Assembly (NCBI GenBank): GCA_024223125.1
Contig: JAAEOP010000518.1
Span: 1 to 21,239 of the forward strand
Origin: Chloroflexota bacterium
GTDB taxonomy: Bacteria > Chloroflexota > Anaerolineae > Promineifilales > Promineifilaceae
Length of the DNA stretch: 21,239 bases
Direction: 5' to 3'
Below, piece after piece: positions 1 through 7,271 of the stretch (position 1 is its first letter; the number at the start of each line of letters is the position of its first letter). The notes beneath the pieces were generated by a model that did not search any database, was not told the DNA's origin, and saw only the letters and a list, made by a program, of their open reading frames with translations. The translations under genes and the position numbers were made by a program.

Positions 1-366
1 GTAGCCCAATGACGGCCATAAACTCAAAAACGCTGCCTGCTGCCGCAATTTCCCTGGCAGCATCAAATCGTCGGCATCCAGAAACAGGATAAACTCCCCC
101 TTTGCCAGCCACAAACCAGTGTTGCGCGCGGCCGCTGAACCGGCATTCTCCTGGCAGATATAATGAATCCGATCACGGTATGGTTTCAACACATCTAAGG
201 TATTATCTGTGGAGCCATCATCAACCACAATGACTTCATAAGCATCATAATTTTGGCAAAAAACGCTGTCCAATGCTTCGGGAAGGAATCGAGCAGAGTT
301 ATACGTAGGAATAATGACGCTCACCTGCGGTTTTTCAGGTGAGGTTGGGGTTTTTGTTGCAAGCAT
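1..366 (-). CDS. Family 2 glycosyltransferase, 5' part (runs off the window)
   Basis: Translating the minus strand from ATG at 366 gives 122 residues with no stop before the window edge, so the 3' end is missing. The visible part is the nucleotide-sugar-binding half of a GT-A fold inverting glycosyltransferase (GT2). VSVIIPTYNSARFLPEALDS forms the first strand and helix, then EVIVVDDGSTDNT (the uridine-binding DDGS), ENAGSAAARNTGL, and LFLDADD (the DXD-type metal site). Such enzymes transfer a sugar from an activated nucleotide sugar to a lipid, glycan or protein acceptor at the cytoplasmic face of the membrane. The substrate cannot be told from this part. It lies on the same strand as the CDP-sugar genes rfbF/rfbG but is separated from them by a gene on the other strand. 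No Shine-Dalgarno is visible; a promoter-like element sits so close that the mRNA may be nearly leaderless. Family assignment is very sure, substrate unknown. Confidence 0.93.
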   Translation of the reverse strand, partial: MLATKTPTSPEKPQVSVIIPTYNSARFLPEALDSVFCQNYDAYEVIVVDDGSTDNTLDVLKPYRDRIHYICQENAGSAAARNTGLWLAKGEFILFLDADDLMLPGKLRQQAAFLSLWPSLGY

Positions 367-374
367 ATTTGATT

Positions 375-403
375 ATTGTAATGATAAGTCTTTTTCCAGC
401 CAA
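375..403 (-). promoter_or_regulatory. Candidate sigma70-type promoter for the glycosyltransferase
   Basis: On the minus strand TTGGCT (398-403) and TACAAT (375-380) are separated by 17 nt. The -10 matches the consensus in 5 of 6 positions, the -35 in 4 of 6. Transcription would start near 368, only about two bases before the ATG at 366, giving an almost leaderless message, which agrees with the lack of a ribosome binding site. Position and match only; no experimental support. Confidence 0.35.
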
Positions 404-532
404 TAGTCCTACAGTGTTTGGTAAGAACTCAAGTTAGGCGTGATAAAAGCAGGATGATTGAGGTAATAATGATCAACCCATTTTAATAATTTTGCCGTTT
501 TCTTCTTTCGGGAGAGCTTACATTGAGCAACA

Positions 533-561
533 TTGTCAGAAGATAGTCAATGTGCAAGAAT
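533..561 (+). promoter_or_regulatory. Candidate promoter of the response regulator, with overlapping inverted repeat
   Basis: TTGTCA (533-538, 5 of 6 to consensus) and AAGAAT (556-561, 4 of 6) are spaced by 17 nt upstream of the gene at 600. ACATTG (530-535) and CAATGT (548-553) form a 6-bp inverted repeat that overlaps the -35 and spacer, the place for an operator. The -10 is weak, so confidence is low. Confidence 0.3.
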
Positions 562-599
562 AACGTCAATTCACCCAATCAACTCAACGAGGGAAACGT

Positions 600-989
600 A
601 TGACAAACAACCAACAAAAACCAATCACTATTACTTATGTGGAAGATGAACCCAGTATCGCCCAGCTTCTAGTTAGCGGTCTGGGCCTTTTTGGAATTAC
701 CGTCAAACCTGTGTATATGAGCGCCGAAGCGCTTTTGGAACGGATTGACGAATCTGCGTTTACGGAAGCAGACCTTTTCTTTTTTGATATTCGCTTGCCG
801 AAAATGACAGGAGTGGAATTGGCGCAAGAATTACGACGGCGGGGAGAAGAACGGCCATTTGTTCTTGTAAGCGCCTGGCCTAAACCAACAGATGAAACGC
901 TGGCTGAGATTAATGCTCTATTCTTGTCTAAGCCATTTGATTTTCCCGATGTTTTTGAAACCGTTCAAAAATTGACCAATCCGTATTGA
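600..989 (+). CDS. Single-domain response regulator (CheY-like receiver)
   Basis: A 129-residue protein that is only a receiver domain: it accepts a phosphoryl group from a sensor histidine kinase and has no DNA-binding or enzymatic output domain. The acidic pocket is E15-D16 (YVEDE), the phospho-acceptor is D63 (FFFDIRLPKMTG), the switch serine is S91 (VLVSAW) and the conserved lysine is K111 followed by P112 (SKPF). Length is normal for a stand-alone receiver. ATG at 600 is supported by GAGGG about 7 nt upstream. No kinase is in the window, so its partner is elsewhere; it could relay phosphate in a phosphorelay or act through protein contacts. It is convergent with the FmdE-domain gene, the stops being only 7 nt apart with no terminator between. 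Confidence 0.93.
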   Translation: MTNNQQKPITITYVEDEPSIAQLLVSGLGLFGITVKPVYMSAEALLERIDESAFTEADLFFFDIRLPKMTGVELAQELRRRGEERPFVLVSAWPKPTDETLAEINALFLSKPFDFPDVFETVQKLTNPY

Positions 990-996
990 TAATACG

Positions 997-1620
997 TCAC
1001 TTTTTATGGATGGCCGTGACCTTTGTAAAGGGAAAGAGTTTCACTTCTACCAACGCATAATAAGCAGGTTCGGCACAGGCGCGGCACAACGGCCGTTTTC
1101 CCAACATAACTTCCCGCTCATTGATCACTTCTTCACCACAGTTGGCACAGTGTACCCGTACGCCAGCCCGGCTAACAATCTCCATCACCGGCGTTGTCAG
1201 TTTTACCGGCCAAATAGTCAACAGTTTCTCATCGGGCATCCGTTGGTACCCTACTAGCTGCGCGAAATATTTCTTCCGCTCTTCTGGAGTATACAACAGC
1301 GCTCTTTGCCGTACATCAAGCTGAGGAGCCACGCGCACGGCCGTTTCCGTTTTCACATCTGCAAACGTGGCTCCAATCTTGCCATAATCCACCAACCGCA
1401 AAGTACGATGTCCCATTGTGCAGCCAGTAGCCACTTCCACCCCATCGGCAAAACAGCCATCCGTTTCCACAAGTGTCAGCATACGCTTGTCACGGCGGGG
1501 AACTTCTAATCCTAAAGCGGCCGCGCCGGCCAGACCAATACGCACCCCCAACACTTGTCGAGGGCACAAATGCCGGTGACGTTCTGAAGATTTTTCTAAC
1601 ATTGTTTGCAAATCAAGCAT
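997..1620 (-). CDS. FmdE-domain protein with C-terminal zinc finger
   Basis: A 207-residue protein of the FmdE family (named after formylmethanofuran dehydrogenase subunit E). The N-terminal two thirds carry the family pattern HLCPRQVLGVRIG (17-29), TDGCFADGVEVATGCTMG (53-70) with cysteines 56 and 67, and H71, which probably bind metal. The C terminus has a four-cysteine zinc finger: C158-C161 (CANC) and C179-C182 (CRAC). In non-methanogens FmdE proteins are widespread but of uncertain function; links to molybdenum or tungsten enzymes are suggested by the name, and nothing here shows a dehydrogenase. ATG at 1620 is preferred over a TTG 45 nt upstream because AGGAAGG lies 5 nt before it and the longer form would begin inside a hairpin repeat. 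Last gene of the minus-strand run after rfbF-rfbG. Confidence 0.85.
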   Translation of the reverse strand: MLDLQTMLEKSSERHRHLCPRQVLGVRIGLAGAAALGLEVPRRDKRMLTLVETDGCFADGVEVATGCTMGHRTLRLVDYGKIGATFADVKTETAVRVAPQLDVRQRALLYTPEERKKYFAQLVGYQRMPDEKLLTIWPVKLTTPVMEIVSRAGVRVHCANCGEEVINEREVMLGKRPLCRACAEPAYYALVEVKLFPFTKVTAIHKK

Positions 1621-1646
1621 CCATTCCTTCCTTATATCCGTTCTTG

Positions 1647-1677
1647 AGAGGTCCCACCTTTTCAAAAGTGGGTAGGT
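1647..1677. repeat. Degenerate copy of the AGAGGTYCCACCTTT hairpin element
   Basis: The left arm AGAGGTCCCACCTTT (1647-1661) matches the left arm of the perfect hairpin at 7272-7286 in 14 of 15 positions. Its right arm (about 1664-1677) is decayed but still pairs partly (AAAAG, GTGGG). It lies between the rfbG stop and the FmdE-domain gene. Likely a dispersed palindromic repeat rather than a terminator, as there is no T tract on either strand. Confidence 0.5.
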
Positions 1678-1690
1678 AATGCTGTACTAT

Positions 1691-2659
1691 TTACAAAAAT
1701 TCACGATACCAAGCCATCGTCTCCACCAAACCATCTTCCAGCGCATATTGTGGCGCCCAATTGAGGGTGCGCTGTGCTTTATCTATGCACAGAAATTGGT
1801 CCTGAATCTCGTTTTTTACGCTGTCCAGAATAATCGGTTCCAGATGAGGATAGTCAGAAATTTGGATAACTGTTTGCACCATTTCCAGGGCTGTTTTGGG
1901 TTGGCCCATGCCCAAGTTGAATATTTCACCGTACATATCATCCATCGCCAGACATTGGGCCGCCAATAAAAATCCACGAACTGCATCTTGCACATACAAA
2001 TAGTCTCGCTTAATGGTTCCATCGGAGCGGATAATCGGCCGTTCACCACCCAAAACAGTGCGGATAGTACCTGGTAGCAGCCGGTTCCAATTCAAGTCGC
2101 CACCACCGTACAAGTTGGCGCAGCGAGTAATCATCACTGGCAAACTGTAGCTCTGGGCATAGGTCTGAGCAATCAGATCGGCACAGCTTTTAGATACGTC
2201 GTAAGGCTGACGGCCGTTTAACGATGACGCTTCCACATAAGGTAAATCAGTCTGTTCACCATACACTTTATCGCTGCTGGCTACCACAATTCCGCTGACG
2301 GTTGAGTTGCGCCGCGCCGCTTCCAGTAGCATATATGTGCCGCGAATATTCGTCTCAAAAGTAGACAAGGGGGCGCGATTGGCAATGCCGACTATTGTTT
2401 GCGCGGCCAGATGGAAGATGATTTGCACTTCATATTCAGCCAGAGTGCGTTCCAGCAATTGATAATTACATAACTCGCCCCGTACAACATTGATTTTGCG
2501 GATGGTTTGGGACCGGATGAGCTCAGAATGGGGGGCCGTATCCCGAATGAGACCTACAACTTCGGCGCCGGCTTTGACGAGTACGGCCGTTAACCAGGCT
2601 CCCAGCAACCCTGTACAACCTGTAATAAGCACCCGTTTTCCCGACCAGAATTCAGTCAA
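1691..2659 (-). CDS. rfbG: NAD-dependent sugar epimerase/dehydratase, probable CDP-glucose 4,6-dehydratase
   Basis: A 322-residue extended short-chain dehydrogenase/reductase. It should bind NAD and dehydrate a nucleotide hexose to the 4-keto-6-deoxy sugar; pairing with a glucose-1-phosphate cytidylyltransferase points to CDP-glucose, the entry to 3,6-dideoxy and related surface sugars. Visible: Rossmann motif TGCTGLLG (13-20), FHLAAQ, VVASSDKVYG with S129 and D130, catalytic Y153 and K157 (PYDVSKS), and CANLYGGGDLNWNRLLPG near the substrate site. Start: open reading extends to a TTG at 2707, overlapping rfbF by 34 nt, but the TTG at 2659 has GGAG 8 nt upstream, sits 14 nt after the rfbF stop, and gives the usual short N terminus (TEFWSGKRVLITG). 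GDP-mannose dehydratase-like or UDP-sugar activity is the main alternative; the substrate rests on the neighbour. Confidence 0.8.
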   Translation of the reverse strand: MTEFWSGKRVLITGCTGLLGAWLTAVLVKAGAEVVGLIRDTAPHSELIRSQTIRKINVVRGELCNYQLLERTLAEYEVQIIFHLAAQTIVGIANRAPLSTFETNIRGTYMLLEAARRNSTVSGIVVASSDKVYGEQTDLPYVEASSLNGRQPYDVSKSCADLIAQTYAQSYSLPVMITRCANLYGGGDLNWNRLLPGTIRTVLGGERPIIRSDGTIKRDYLYVQDAVRGFLLAAQCLAMDDMYGEIFNLGMGQPKTALEMVQTVIQISDYPHLEPIILDSVKNEIQDQFLCIDKAQRTLNWAPQYALEDGLVETMAWYREFL

Positions 2660-2673
2660 ATCTACGCTCTCCG

Positions 2674-3471
2674 TTACCACATCCGCCACGGTTTGCTTTG
2701 CCGCCAATCATCTTTCAATCTTAGCGCATCCTTGAGTGTTTTCATAGATTGCCAATAGCCAGTGTGCTGGTAAAGCATCAGGTCACCAGAGTGCATTAAC
2801 TGGGGCATGATGTCGGTTTCCATTAAATCTGGACGGTAGTTCTGGTGAATGAGGTCTAAGAAGGCTGGTTCAAACAGCATAAAACCGCCGTTGACCCAAT
2901 AAGGCAGCTTCGGTTTTTCTTCAAATTGGGTGATACGGCCGTCGCCATCTGCTTCAATTTTGCCATATTGGGAGCTAAAACGGATACCAGTGATAGTTGC
3001 CATTTTGCCGTGGCTTTCATGAAACTGCACTAAAGCATCCAGGTCAATATCGGCCACTGCCTCGCCATACGCGGCAAAAAAACGACCGCCCCCCAAATAA
3101 TCAGCCAATTGTAACAGACGAACAGCTCGACCACTATCCAGCCCAGTATCTACCATGGTTACTTCCCAGGGGGGATGTTCGTACTCGCCTTCAAAGGTCA
3201 GGTGGGGGCGGCCGTCGTCGTTTGCTGGATTGGCCAGATGGATAGTGGCATCGCGGGTCATCGCTTCATATTCTAAAAAGTAACGACGTACCTGGTCTCC
3301 CTGATGCCCCAAAGCCAAAATAAAACGATTGTGCCCATAGGCAGAAAAAATACGCATGACATGCCACAGTAACGGCCGTCCGCCAATATCCACCAATTCC
3401 TTTTTCGTCAATGTATTCCCCATGCGCGTACCCTGTCCGCCGCAGAGGATGATGACTGGTATGTCAGGCAT
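2674..3471 (-). CDS. rfbF: Glucose-1-phosphate cytidylyltransferase-like nucleotidyltransferase
   Basis: A 265-residue sugar-phosphate nucleotidyltransferase most like RfbF, which makes CDP-glucose from CTP and glucose-1-phosphate. Seen: the nucleotide loop VIILCGGQGTRMG (6-18) with K24 after it, the RfbF-type VDTGLDSGRAVRL (108-119), AYGEAVADID (134-143), FHESHGKMATITG (150-162), FEEKPKLPYWVNGGF (183-197) and GYWQSMKTLKDAL (238-250). Length is close to the family's roughly 257 residues. Two odd points: YGD reads YGE (E137) and the MDT of known RfbF reads MKT (K244); both aspartates are expected magnesium ligands. Either the enzyme is a divergent subfamily or its activity is altered. The ATG at 3471 has no visible Shine-Dalgarno because the upstream 70 nt are a heptad repeat separating it from mtnA. 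rfbG follows directly. Confidence 0.82.
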   Translation of the reverse strand: MPDIPVIILCGGQGTRMGNTLTKKELVDIGGRPLLWHVMRIFSAYGHNRFILALGHQGDQVRRYFLEYEAMTRDATIHLANPANDDGRPHLTFEGEYEHPPWEVTMVDTGLDSGRAVRLLQLADYLGGGRFFAAYGEAVADIDLDALVQFHESHGKMATITGIRFSSQYGKIEADGDGRITQFEEKPKLPYWVNGGFMLFEPAFLDLIHQNYRPDLMETDIMPQLMHSGDLMLYQHTGYWQSMKTLKDALRLKDDWRQSKPWRMW

Positions 3472-3480
3472 GATTGGTTA

Positions 3481-3546
3481 GAGATTGGAGATTAGGAGAT
3501 TGGGAGATTGCCGCTTCCAATCTCTAATCTCTCAATCTCCAATCTC
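3481..3546. repeat. Heptad repeat array, GAGATTG family, as an inverted pair
   Basis: Four GAGATTR units (3481-3487, 3488-3494, 3496-3502, 3504-3510) are followed, after a 7-nt centre (3511-3517), by four units of the opposite orientation (YAATCTC at 3518-3524, 3525-3531, 3533-3539 and 3540-3546). The whole can fold as a hairpin between mtnA and rfbF. The mtnA stop codon (3532-3534, minus strand) and its last residues lie inside the array. A relative is at 15814-15850. Confidence 0.85.
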
Positions 3547-4593
3547 CTTTTCTTCACTCTCCACTGCCTGCCGCAAATTCTTCACAAAAGGTGGATAGAC
3601 AATACCTGCTTCGGTAACAATGCCGGTGACGTAACGGTGCGGCGTCACATCAAAAGCGGGGTTGCGGGCCGAAATACCGGCCGGAGCAATTGATTTGCCA
3701 AAAACAGCTACTACTTCTTCGGGGCTGCGTTCTTCAATAGGAATGAGGTCGCCATTGGCTAAGGCCAGATCAATGGTACTGGTGGGTACAACCGGGTAAA
3801 AGGGAATCCCATTTTCTTTGGCGACCACAGCCAGTTTGTACGTACCAATTTTGTTGGCTACGTCTCCGTTTGCGGCCGTGCGGTCAGAGCCAACCAACAC
3901 AATATCAACTTGTCCGGTACGCATAAAGTGTCCGGCCGCATTGTCGGCGATCAGGTCAAAAGGAATGCCTCGCTGGTGCAGTTCCCAGGCTGTCAGGCGC
4001 GCCCCTTGCAAACGGGGACGGGTTTCATCTACCAGTACATGAATTTTTTTGCCATGTTCATGAGCGGCAAAGACGACGCCTAACGCCGTCCCCCAATCTA
4101 CGGTAGCCAATGCGCCTGTATTGCAATGATGCAAAATCGTATCCCCATCACTGATCAGTTCGGCACCGTTGTAGGCCATGCGTTTATTCAGTTCTACATC
4201 TTCATCGGCAATACGTTGGGCTTCTTTCAGGATAGCGGTACGGATTTCGGTTGCTATTTTTGAATTCTTCTCAATGGCTACACGCATTATTCGACGAATG
4301 GCCCAGGCCAGGTTAACGGCCGTTGGTCGAGCAGCATTTAATGTTTCGGCCGCTTTCTCCAATTCGCGGAGCAAAGTCAAACGGTCAGAAGCGCTGCTTT
4401 GTCGGGCCGCCAACGCCATGCCAAAACCGGCCGCCGCGCCAATCGCTGGCGCGCCCCGTACCACCATATCAGTAATGGCCTGAGCAACTTCACGATAATC
4501 ATCGAAAGTGGCAATTTCATATTTCCAGGGCAACAGTCGCTGGTCAATCATCCTGACACTGTTATCGTTATAATCCCAATAGACAGTACGCAT
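3532..4593 (-). CDS. mtnA: S-methyl-5-thioribose-1-phosphate isomerase
   Basis: A 353-residue cytoplasmic enzyme of the methionine salvage pathway; it isomerises 5-methylthioribose-1-phosphate to the ribulose form. The eIF2B-related family signatures are all present: [15 protein letters not shown] (44-58), [18 protein letters not shown] (155-172) with catalytic C157, [19 protein letters not shown] (187-205), [19 protein letters not shown] (234-252) with catalytic D237, and PVVPTSTID. Length is normal. ATG at 4593 is preceded by GGAGG with 5 nt spacing. The rest of the salvage pathway is not in the window. It is divergent from yvcK, with a promoter candidate at 4655-4684. The C terminus is unusual: the last codons (EIGD and stop) are written in the first units of the adjacent heptad repeat, so a few residues are repeat-derived. 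Confidence 0.96.
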   Translation of the reverse strand: MRTVYWDYNDNSVRMIDQRLLPWKYEIATFDDYREVAQAITDMVVRGAPAIGAAAGFGMALAARQSSASDRLTLLRELEKAAETLNAARPTAVNLAWAIRRIMRVAIEKNSKIATEIRTAILKEAQRIADEDVELNKRMAYNGAELISDGDTILHHCNTGALATVDWGTALGVVFAAHEHGKKIHVLVDETRPRLQGARLTAWELHQRGIPFDLIADNAAGHFMRTGQVDIVLVGSDRTAANGDVANKIGTYKLAVVAKENGIPFYPVVPTSTIDLALANGDLIPIEERSPEEVVAVFGKSIAPAGISARNPAFDVTPHRYVTGIVTEAGIVYPPFVKNLRQAVESEEKEIGD

Positions 4594-4617
4594 AATGTCC
4601 TCCGGTAGGTATGATTT

Positions 4618-4652
4618 GTAAGTCGTAGTTCGTAATCCGTAAGTCGTGGGCG
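4618..4652. repeat. Heptad repeat array, GTAAGTC family
   Basis: Consecutive 7-bp units GTAAGTC (4618-4624), GTAGTTC, GTAATCC and GTAAGTC (4639-4645), then a divergent GTGGGCG (4646-4652). It would form most of the 5' leader of mtnA if the promoter at 4655-4684 is right. Confidence 0.75.
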
Positions 4653-4654
4653 GG

Positions 4655-4684
4655 ATGATAACACACGCCCTACCCCTCTGCCAA
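4655..4684 (-). promoter_or_regulatory. Candidate sigma70-type promoter of mtnA
   Basis: Minus strand: TTGGCA (4679-4684) and TATCAT (4655-4660), each 5 of 6 to consensus, spaced by 18 nt. It directs transcription to mtnA with a leader of about 55 nt that contains the GTAAGTC heptads. Its -35 is 5 bp away from the -35 of the yvcK promoter on the other strand. Confidence 0.5.
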
Positions 4685-4689
4685 CGCCT

Positions 4690-4718
4690 TTGACATGGTG
4701 GAATGGGCTTGTTAGAAT
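4690..4718 (+). promoter_or_regulatory. Sigma70-type promoter of yvcK
   Basis: TTGACA (4690-4695, perfect consensus) and TAGAAT (4713-4718, 5 of 6) are spaced by exactly 17 nt. This is the best promoter in the window. The start would be near 4725, leaving a leader of about 90 nt that holds the strong heptad hairpin at 4738-4799. Confidence 0.7.
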
Positions 4719-4737
4719 GAGCCGATCTACGGTGTAA

Positions 4738-4799
4738 TTAGTGGTTGGTTGCTAGTGGCTGGTGGCTAGTTAATACAAGCCACTAACCACCAGCCACTA
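4738..4799. repeat. Heptad repeat array, CTAGTGG family, forming a strong hairpin
   Basis: Five 7-bp units (TTAGTGG, TTGGTTG, CTAGTGG, CTGGTGG, CTAGTTA; 4738-4772) are followed by inverted units. 4753-4765 pairs perfectly with 4787-4799 (13 bp), and 4 more pairs (4767-4770 with 4782-4785) follow after one mismatch, leaving an 11-nt loop. No T tract follows, so it is not a classic terminator. It lies in the presumed yvcK leader. The same family recurs at 20395-20430. Confidence 0.85.
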
Positions 4800-4817
4800 A
4801 ATAAACAGGTCTGATTT

Positions 4818-6116
4818 ATGAGACATCCTTTTCGACGGTATATTTTTGTACACAACAGCCGCTGGCTGATTCCCGGTATTGGCATTAAACGATGGCTGTT
4901 GATTTTGGGTTTGGGCACGGCCGTTATTGGTCTCGGTTTGGGCAATTTACTCTTTGCAGCACATGAGCAGGTCTGGCTGTCCATCAACTTATATGATCTC
5001 CTGACCCTTCAATTCTTATCTCTCCCTTTAAGAATTATTCTCCCCCTACTAATAGGGAGTCTGCTCGTTTTTATTAGCGTATTGAAGATTGGGCGCAATC
5101 TGGTGGCCCCCTTTTCGCCGCCCGATGAAGATGTGGCCGAGCGGGTATACTACCACAGGCGGCGGCGGCGGGGGCCGCGTATTGTGGCCATTGGCGGCGG
5201 CACGGGGATGCCCAGTTTGCTGCGTGGCTTGAAAGAATACACGTCCAATATCACGGCGATTGTGACGGTGGCGGATGATGGTGGCAGCAGCGGTCGTTTG
5301 CGACGAGAGTTAGGTGTACTGCCACCAGGCGACTTCCGCAACAATCTGGCCGCCCTGTCTCGTGATGAAACGTTAATGACCCAGGTGCTGCAATATCGCT
5401 TTGGCAAGTCTGTGGGGGAAAACGGCCGTTCGGAACTGCAAGGCCACGCTTTTGGCAACCTGCTGTTGGCGGCCCTGATGGGCATTACAGGTAGCTTTGA
5501 TGAAGCGCTGCTGGTCGCACAGCAAGTATTGGCTATTCGGGGACGGGTGCTGCCGTCCACGTTAGAAAATGTGGCTTTGAAAGCCGATATTATGGTAGCA
5601 GGCCAGCTAAAACAGGTGGTGGGTGAATCGGCGATACCAAAGGTACACGGCCGTATCCAACAAGTTTACTTGGAACCGCCACACGTCAAAGCGTATCCCC
5701 CCACTCTGCAAGCTATTTTACAAGCCAACTTAATTGTGATGGGGCCAGGCAGTTTGTACACCAGTATTTTGCCCAATTTACTGGTTCCAGACCTGACTGA
5801 AGCGCTTAAACATGCCCGCGCGCCTAAGGTATATATATGTAATCTTGCCATTCAGCCCGGAGAAACGGATAATTACAATGTAGCCGATCATGTAGCTACC
5901 ATTTTACAACACGTTCCTACCCATTGTCTGGATGTGGTTTTAGCCAATGATAATTTATCTGTTCCCTCAGATCAGGGTGGCGGACAAACAATCTTTGTGC
6001 AGCCTGAACCAGCGGCAGAAGTTTCTATGATAACGGCCGATCTGGTAGACGAACAGCGGCCGTGGCGGCATGACAGCGCCAAATTGGCCCAGGCAGTTAT
6101 AAACCTCTTGGGATGA
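4818..6116 (+). CDS. yvcK: YvcK/CofD-like regulator with N-terminal membrane anchor
   Basis: A 432-residue member of the YvcK (gluconeogenesis factor) branch of the CofD fold. In Gram-positives YvcK binds UDP-sugars and is needed for growth on gluconeogenic carbon and for peptidoglycan precursor supply. The C-terminal 310 residues carry the family marks: RIVAIGGGTGMPSLLRGLK (121-139), TVADDGGSSGRLRRELG (150-166), PPGDFRNNLAALS (169-181), GHAFGNLLLAAL, VMGPGSLYTSILPNLL, and VYICNLAIQPGETD. About 115 extra residues precede it, with two hydrophobic spans (about 26-48 and 66-90) and an arginine-rich stretch (114-118), so it should sit on the inner face of the membrane; membrane-linked forms occur outside Firmicutes. 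Upstream: a near-consensus promoter and a leader hairpin; Shine-Dalgarno weak. The stop codon lies in a heptad repeat. gap follows. Confidence 0.92.
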   Translation: MRHPFRRYIFVHNSRWLIPGIGIKRWLLILGLGTAVIGLGLGNLLFAAHEQVWLSINLYDLLTLQFLSLPLRIILPLLIGSLLVFISVLKIGRNLVAPFSPPDEDVAERVYYHRRRRRGPRIVAIGGGTGMPSLLRGLKEYTSNITAIVTVADDGGSSGRLRRELGVLPPGDFRNNLAALSRDETLMTQVLQYRFGKSVGENGRSELQGHAFGNLLLAALMGITGSFDEALLVAQQVLAIRGRVLPSTLENVALKADIMVAGQLKQVVGESAIPKVHGRIQQVYLEPPHVKAYPPTLQAILQANLIVMGPGSLYTSILPNLLVPDLTEALKHARAPKVYICNLAIQPGETDNYNVADHVATILQHVPTHCLDVVLANDNLSVPSDQGGGQTIFVQPEPAAEVSMITADLVDEQRPWRHDSAKLAQAVINLLG

Positions 6117-6145
6117 CGGATGACGGATAACGGATGACGGATGGC
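6111..6145. repeat. Heptad repeat array, GGATGAC family, starting in the yvcK stop codon
   Basis: Five 7-bp units in a row: GGATGAC (6111-6117), GGATGAC, GGATAAC, GGATGAC, GGATGGC (6139-6145), with two weaker ones to about 6159. The first unit supplies the last glycine codon and the TGA stop (6114-6116) of yvcK. Confidence 0.85.
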
Positions 6146-6198
6146 AGGTGACAAGATGAGATAGCAAGGTAAAATCTGCTACTGTGGCAAATTTGCTA

Positions 6199-6219
6199 AC
6201 AATTGACAATTAATAATTG
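6199..6219. repeat. Short heptad repeat, ACAATTG family
   Basis: Three 7-bp units ACAATTG (6199-6205), ACAATTA and ATAATTG (6213-6219) lie 29 nt upstream of gap. The array contains TTGACA at 6203-6208, but no matching -10 follows at the right distance. Confidence 0.5.
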
Positions 6220-6247
6220 ACCATTTTCAAGTTTTAAGGAGACAATA

Positions 6248-7264
6248 ATGACAATAAAAGTAGGCATTAACGGGTTTGGTCGTATCGGCCGTCAGGTTTA
6301 TAAGGCTATTTATGAAAATTACAAGGGCGTTCTTGATGTGGAAGCGATCAACGATTTGATGCCGGTTGAGACAAATGCGCACATGCTAAAATATGACTCG
6401 ACTTACGGCCGTTTTCCCGGAAAAGTAGAAGTACAAGACGGCGATCTGTACATTGACGGCGAAAAACTCAAGAGCTACGCCGAACGCAACCCCACCGATT
6501 TGCCCTGGGGTGAACTGGGAGTAGATATAGTTTTGGAATGTACCGGCCGTTTCCGCGACAGAGCAAATGCCGCCAAACATCTGGCTGCCGGCGCCAAAAA
6601 AGTGATCATTTCAGCTCCCGGCAAAGGTGTAGACGCTACTTTCGTTCTCGGCGTTAACCAGGACAGTTATAATCCTGATAATCATCACATCATCTCCAAC
6701 GCAAGCTGCACCACCAACTGTTTGGCCCCGGCAGCCAAAACGTTGAATGAGGCGTTTGGCATCAAGCGTGCCCTCATGACAACAATTCACGCCGCCACCA
6801 CCTCCCAGCAGGTGCTTGACCTGGCTTCTGGCGATTTGCGTCGTTCGCGGTCATCATTGGTCAACATCATTCCTACCACCACCGGCGCGGCAAAAGCGGT
6901 CGGTCTGGTTTTGCCAGAATTGAACGGCAAAATTAACGGCATGGCTTTCCGCGTTCCCACCGTGACCGGCTCTGTTGTAGATTTAACGGCCGAATTGGAA
7001 AAAGACGTAACAGTGGAAGAAGTAAACGCCGCTTTCAAAGCTGCGTCCGAAGGCAGTGATTGGTTAGGCAAAGTCCTCGATTACACAGAAGAACCCATCG
7101 TCTCTACCGACATTATTGGTCATGCGCCTTCATCCACCATTGATGCATTATCAACGGATGTGATGAATGGCAACATGGTCAAGGTTATTACCTGGTACGA
7201 CAATGAATGGGGCTACTCCTCCCGTCTATCTGACCTAGCTGCCTTTGTAGCCGAAAAACTGTAA
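6248..7264 (+). CDS. gap: Glyceraldehyde-3-phosphate dehydrogenase
   Basis: A 338-residue phosphorylating GAPDH: it converts glyceraldehyde-3-phosphate, phosphate and NAD(P)+ to 1,3-bisphosphoglycerate in glycolysis and the reverse in gluconeogenesis, as a cytoplasmic tetramer. N-terminal Rossmann motif [10 protein letters not shown] (6-15), active-site [12 protein letters not shown] with C154, partner H181 in [39 protein letters not shown], and the C-terminal WYDNEWGYS. The IND at 34-36 suggests NAD preference. ATG at 6248 has AAGGAG 6 nt upstream, one of the best ribosome sites here. Downstream of yvcK by 131 nt filled with two heptad arrays, and followed by a perfect hairpin. The YvcK neighbour makes functional sense, as both act at the glycolysis/gluconeogenesis branch. 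Very sure. Confidence 0.97.
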   Translation: MTIKVGINGFGRIGRQVYKAIYENYKGVLDVEAINDLMPVETNAHMLKYDSTYGRFPGKVEVQDGDLYIDGEKLKSYAERNPTDLPWGELGVDIVLECTGRFRDRANAAKHLAAGAKKVIISAPGKGVDATFVLGVNQDSYNPDNHHIISNASCTTNCLAPAAKTLNEAFGIKRALMTTIHAATTSQQVLDLASGDLRRSRSSLVNIIPTTTGAAKAVGLVLPELNGKINGMAFRVPTVTGSVVDLTAELEKDVTVEEVNAAFKAASEGSDWLGKVLDYTEEPIVSTDIIGHAPSSTIDALSTDVMNGNMVKVITWYDNEWGYSSRLSDLAAFVAEKL

Positions 7265-7271
7265 AGCAATT

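Noticed and set aside
3481..3546. CRISPR-like regular repeats
   Set aside because: The units are 7 bp with no unique spacers and are mirrored; no cas gene is present.
4753..4799. Intrinsic terminator upstream of yvcK
   Set aside because: The stem is strong but no T tract follows on either strand, and it lies downstream of a near-consensus promoter.
5150..5560. 136-codon minus-strand frame inside yvcK
   Set aside because: Opposite a strongly conserved family sequence; composition is that of a shadow frame.
6203..6231. Promoter starting with TTGACA upstream of gap
   Set aside because: The TTGACA is part of an ACAATTG heptad and no acceptable -10 lies 16-18 nt downstream.
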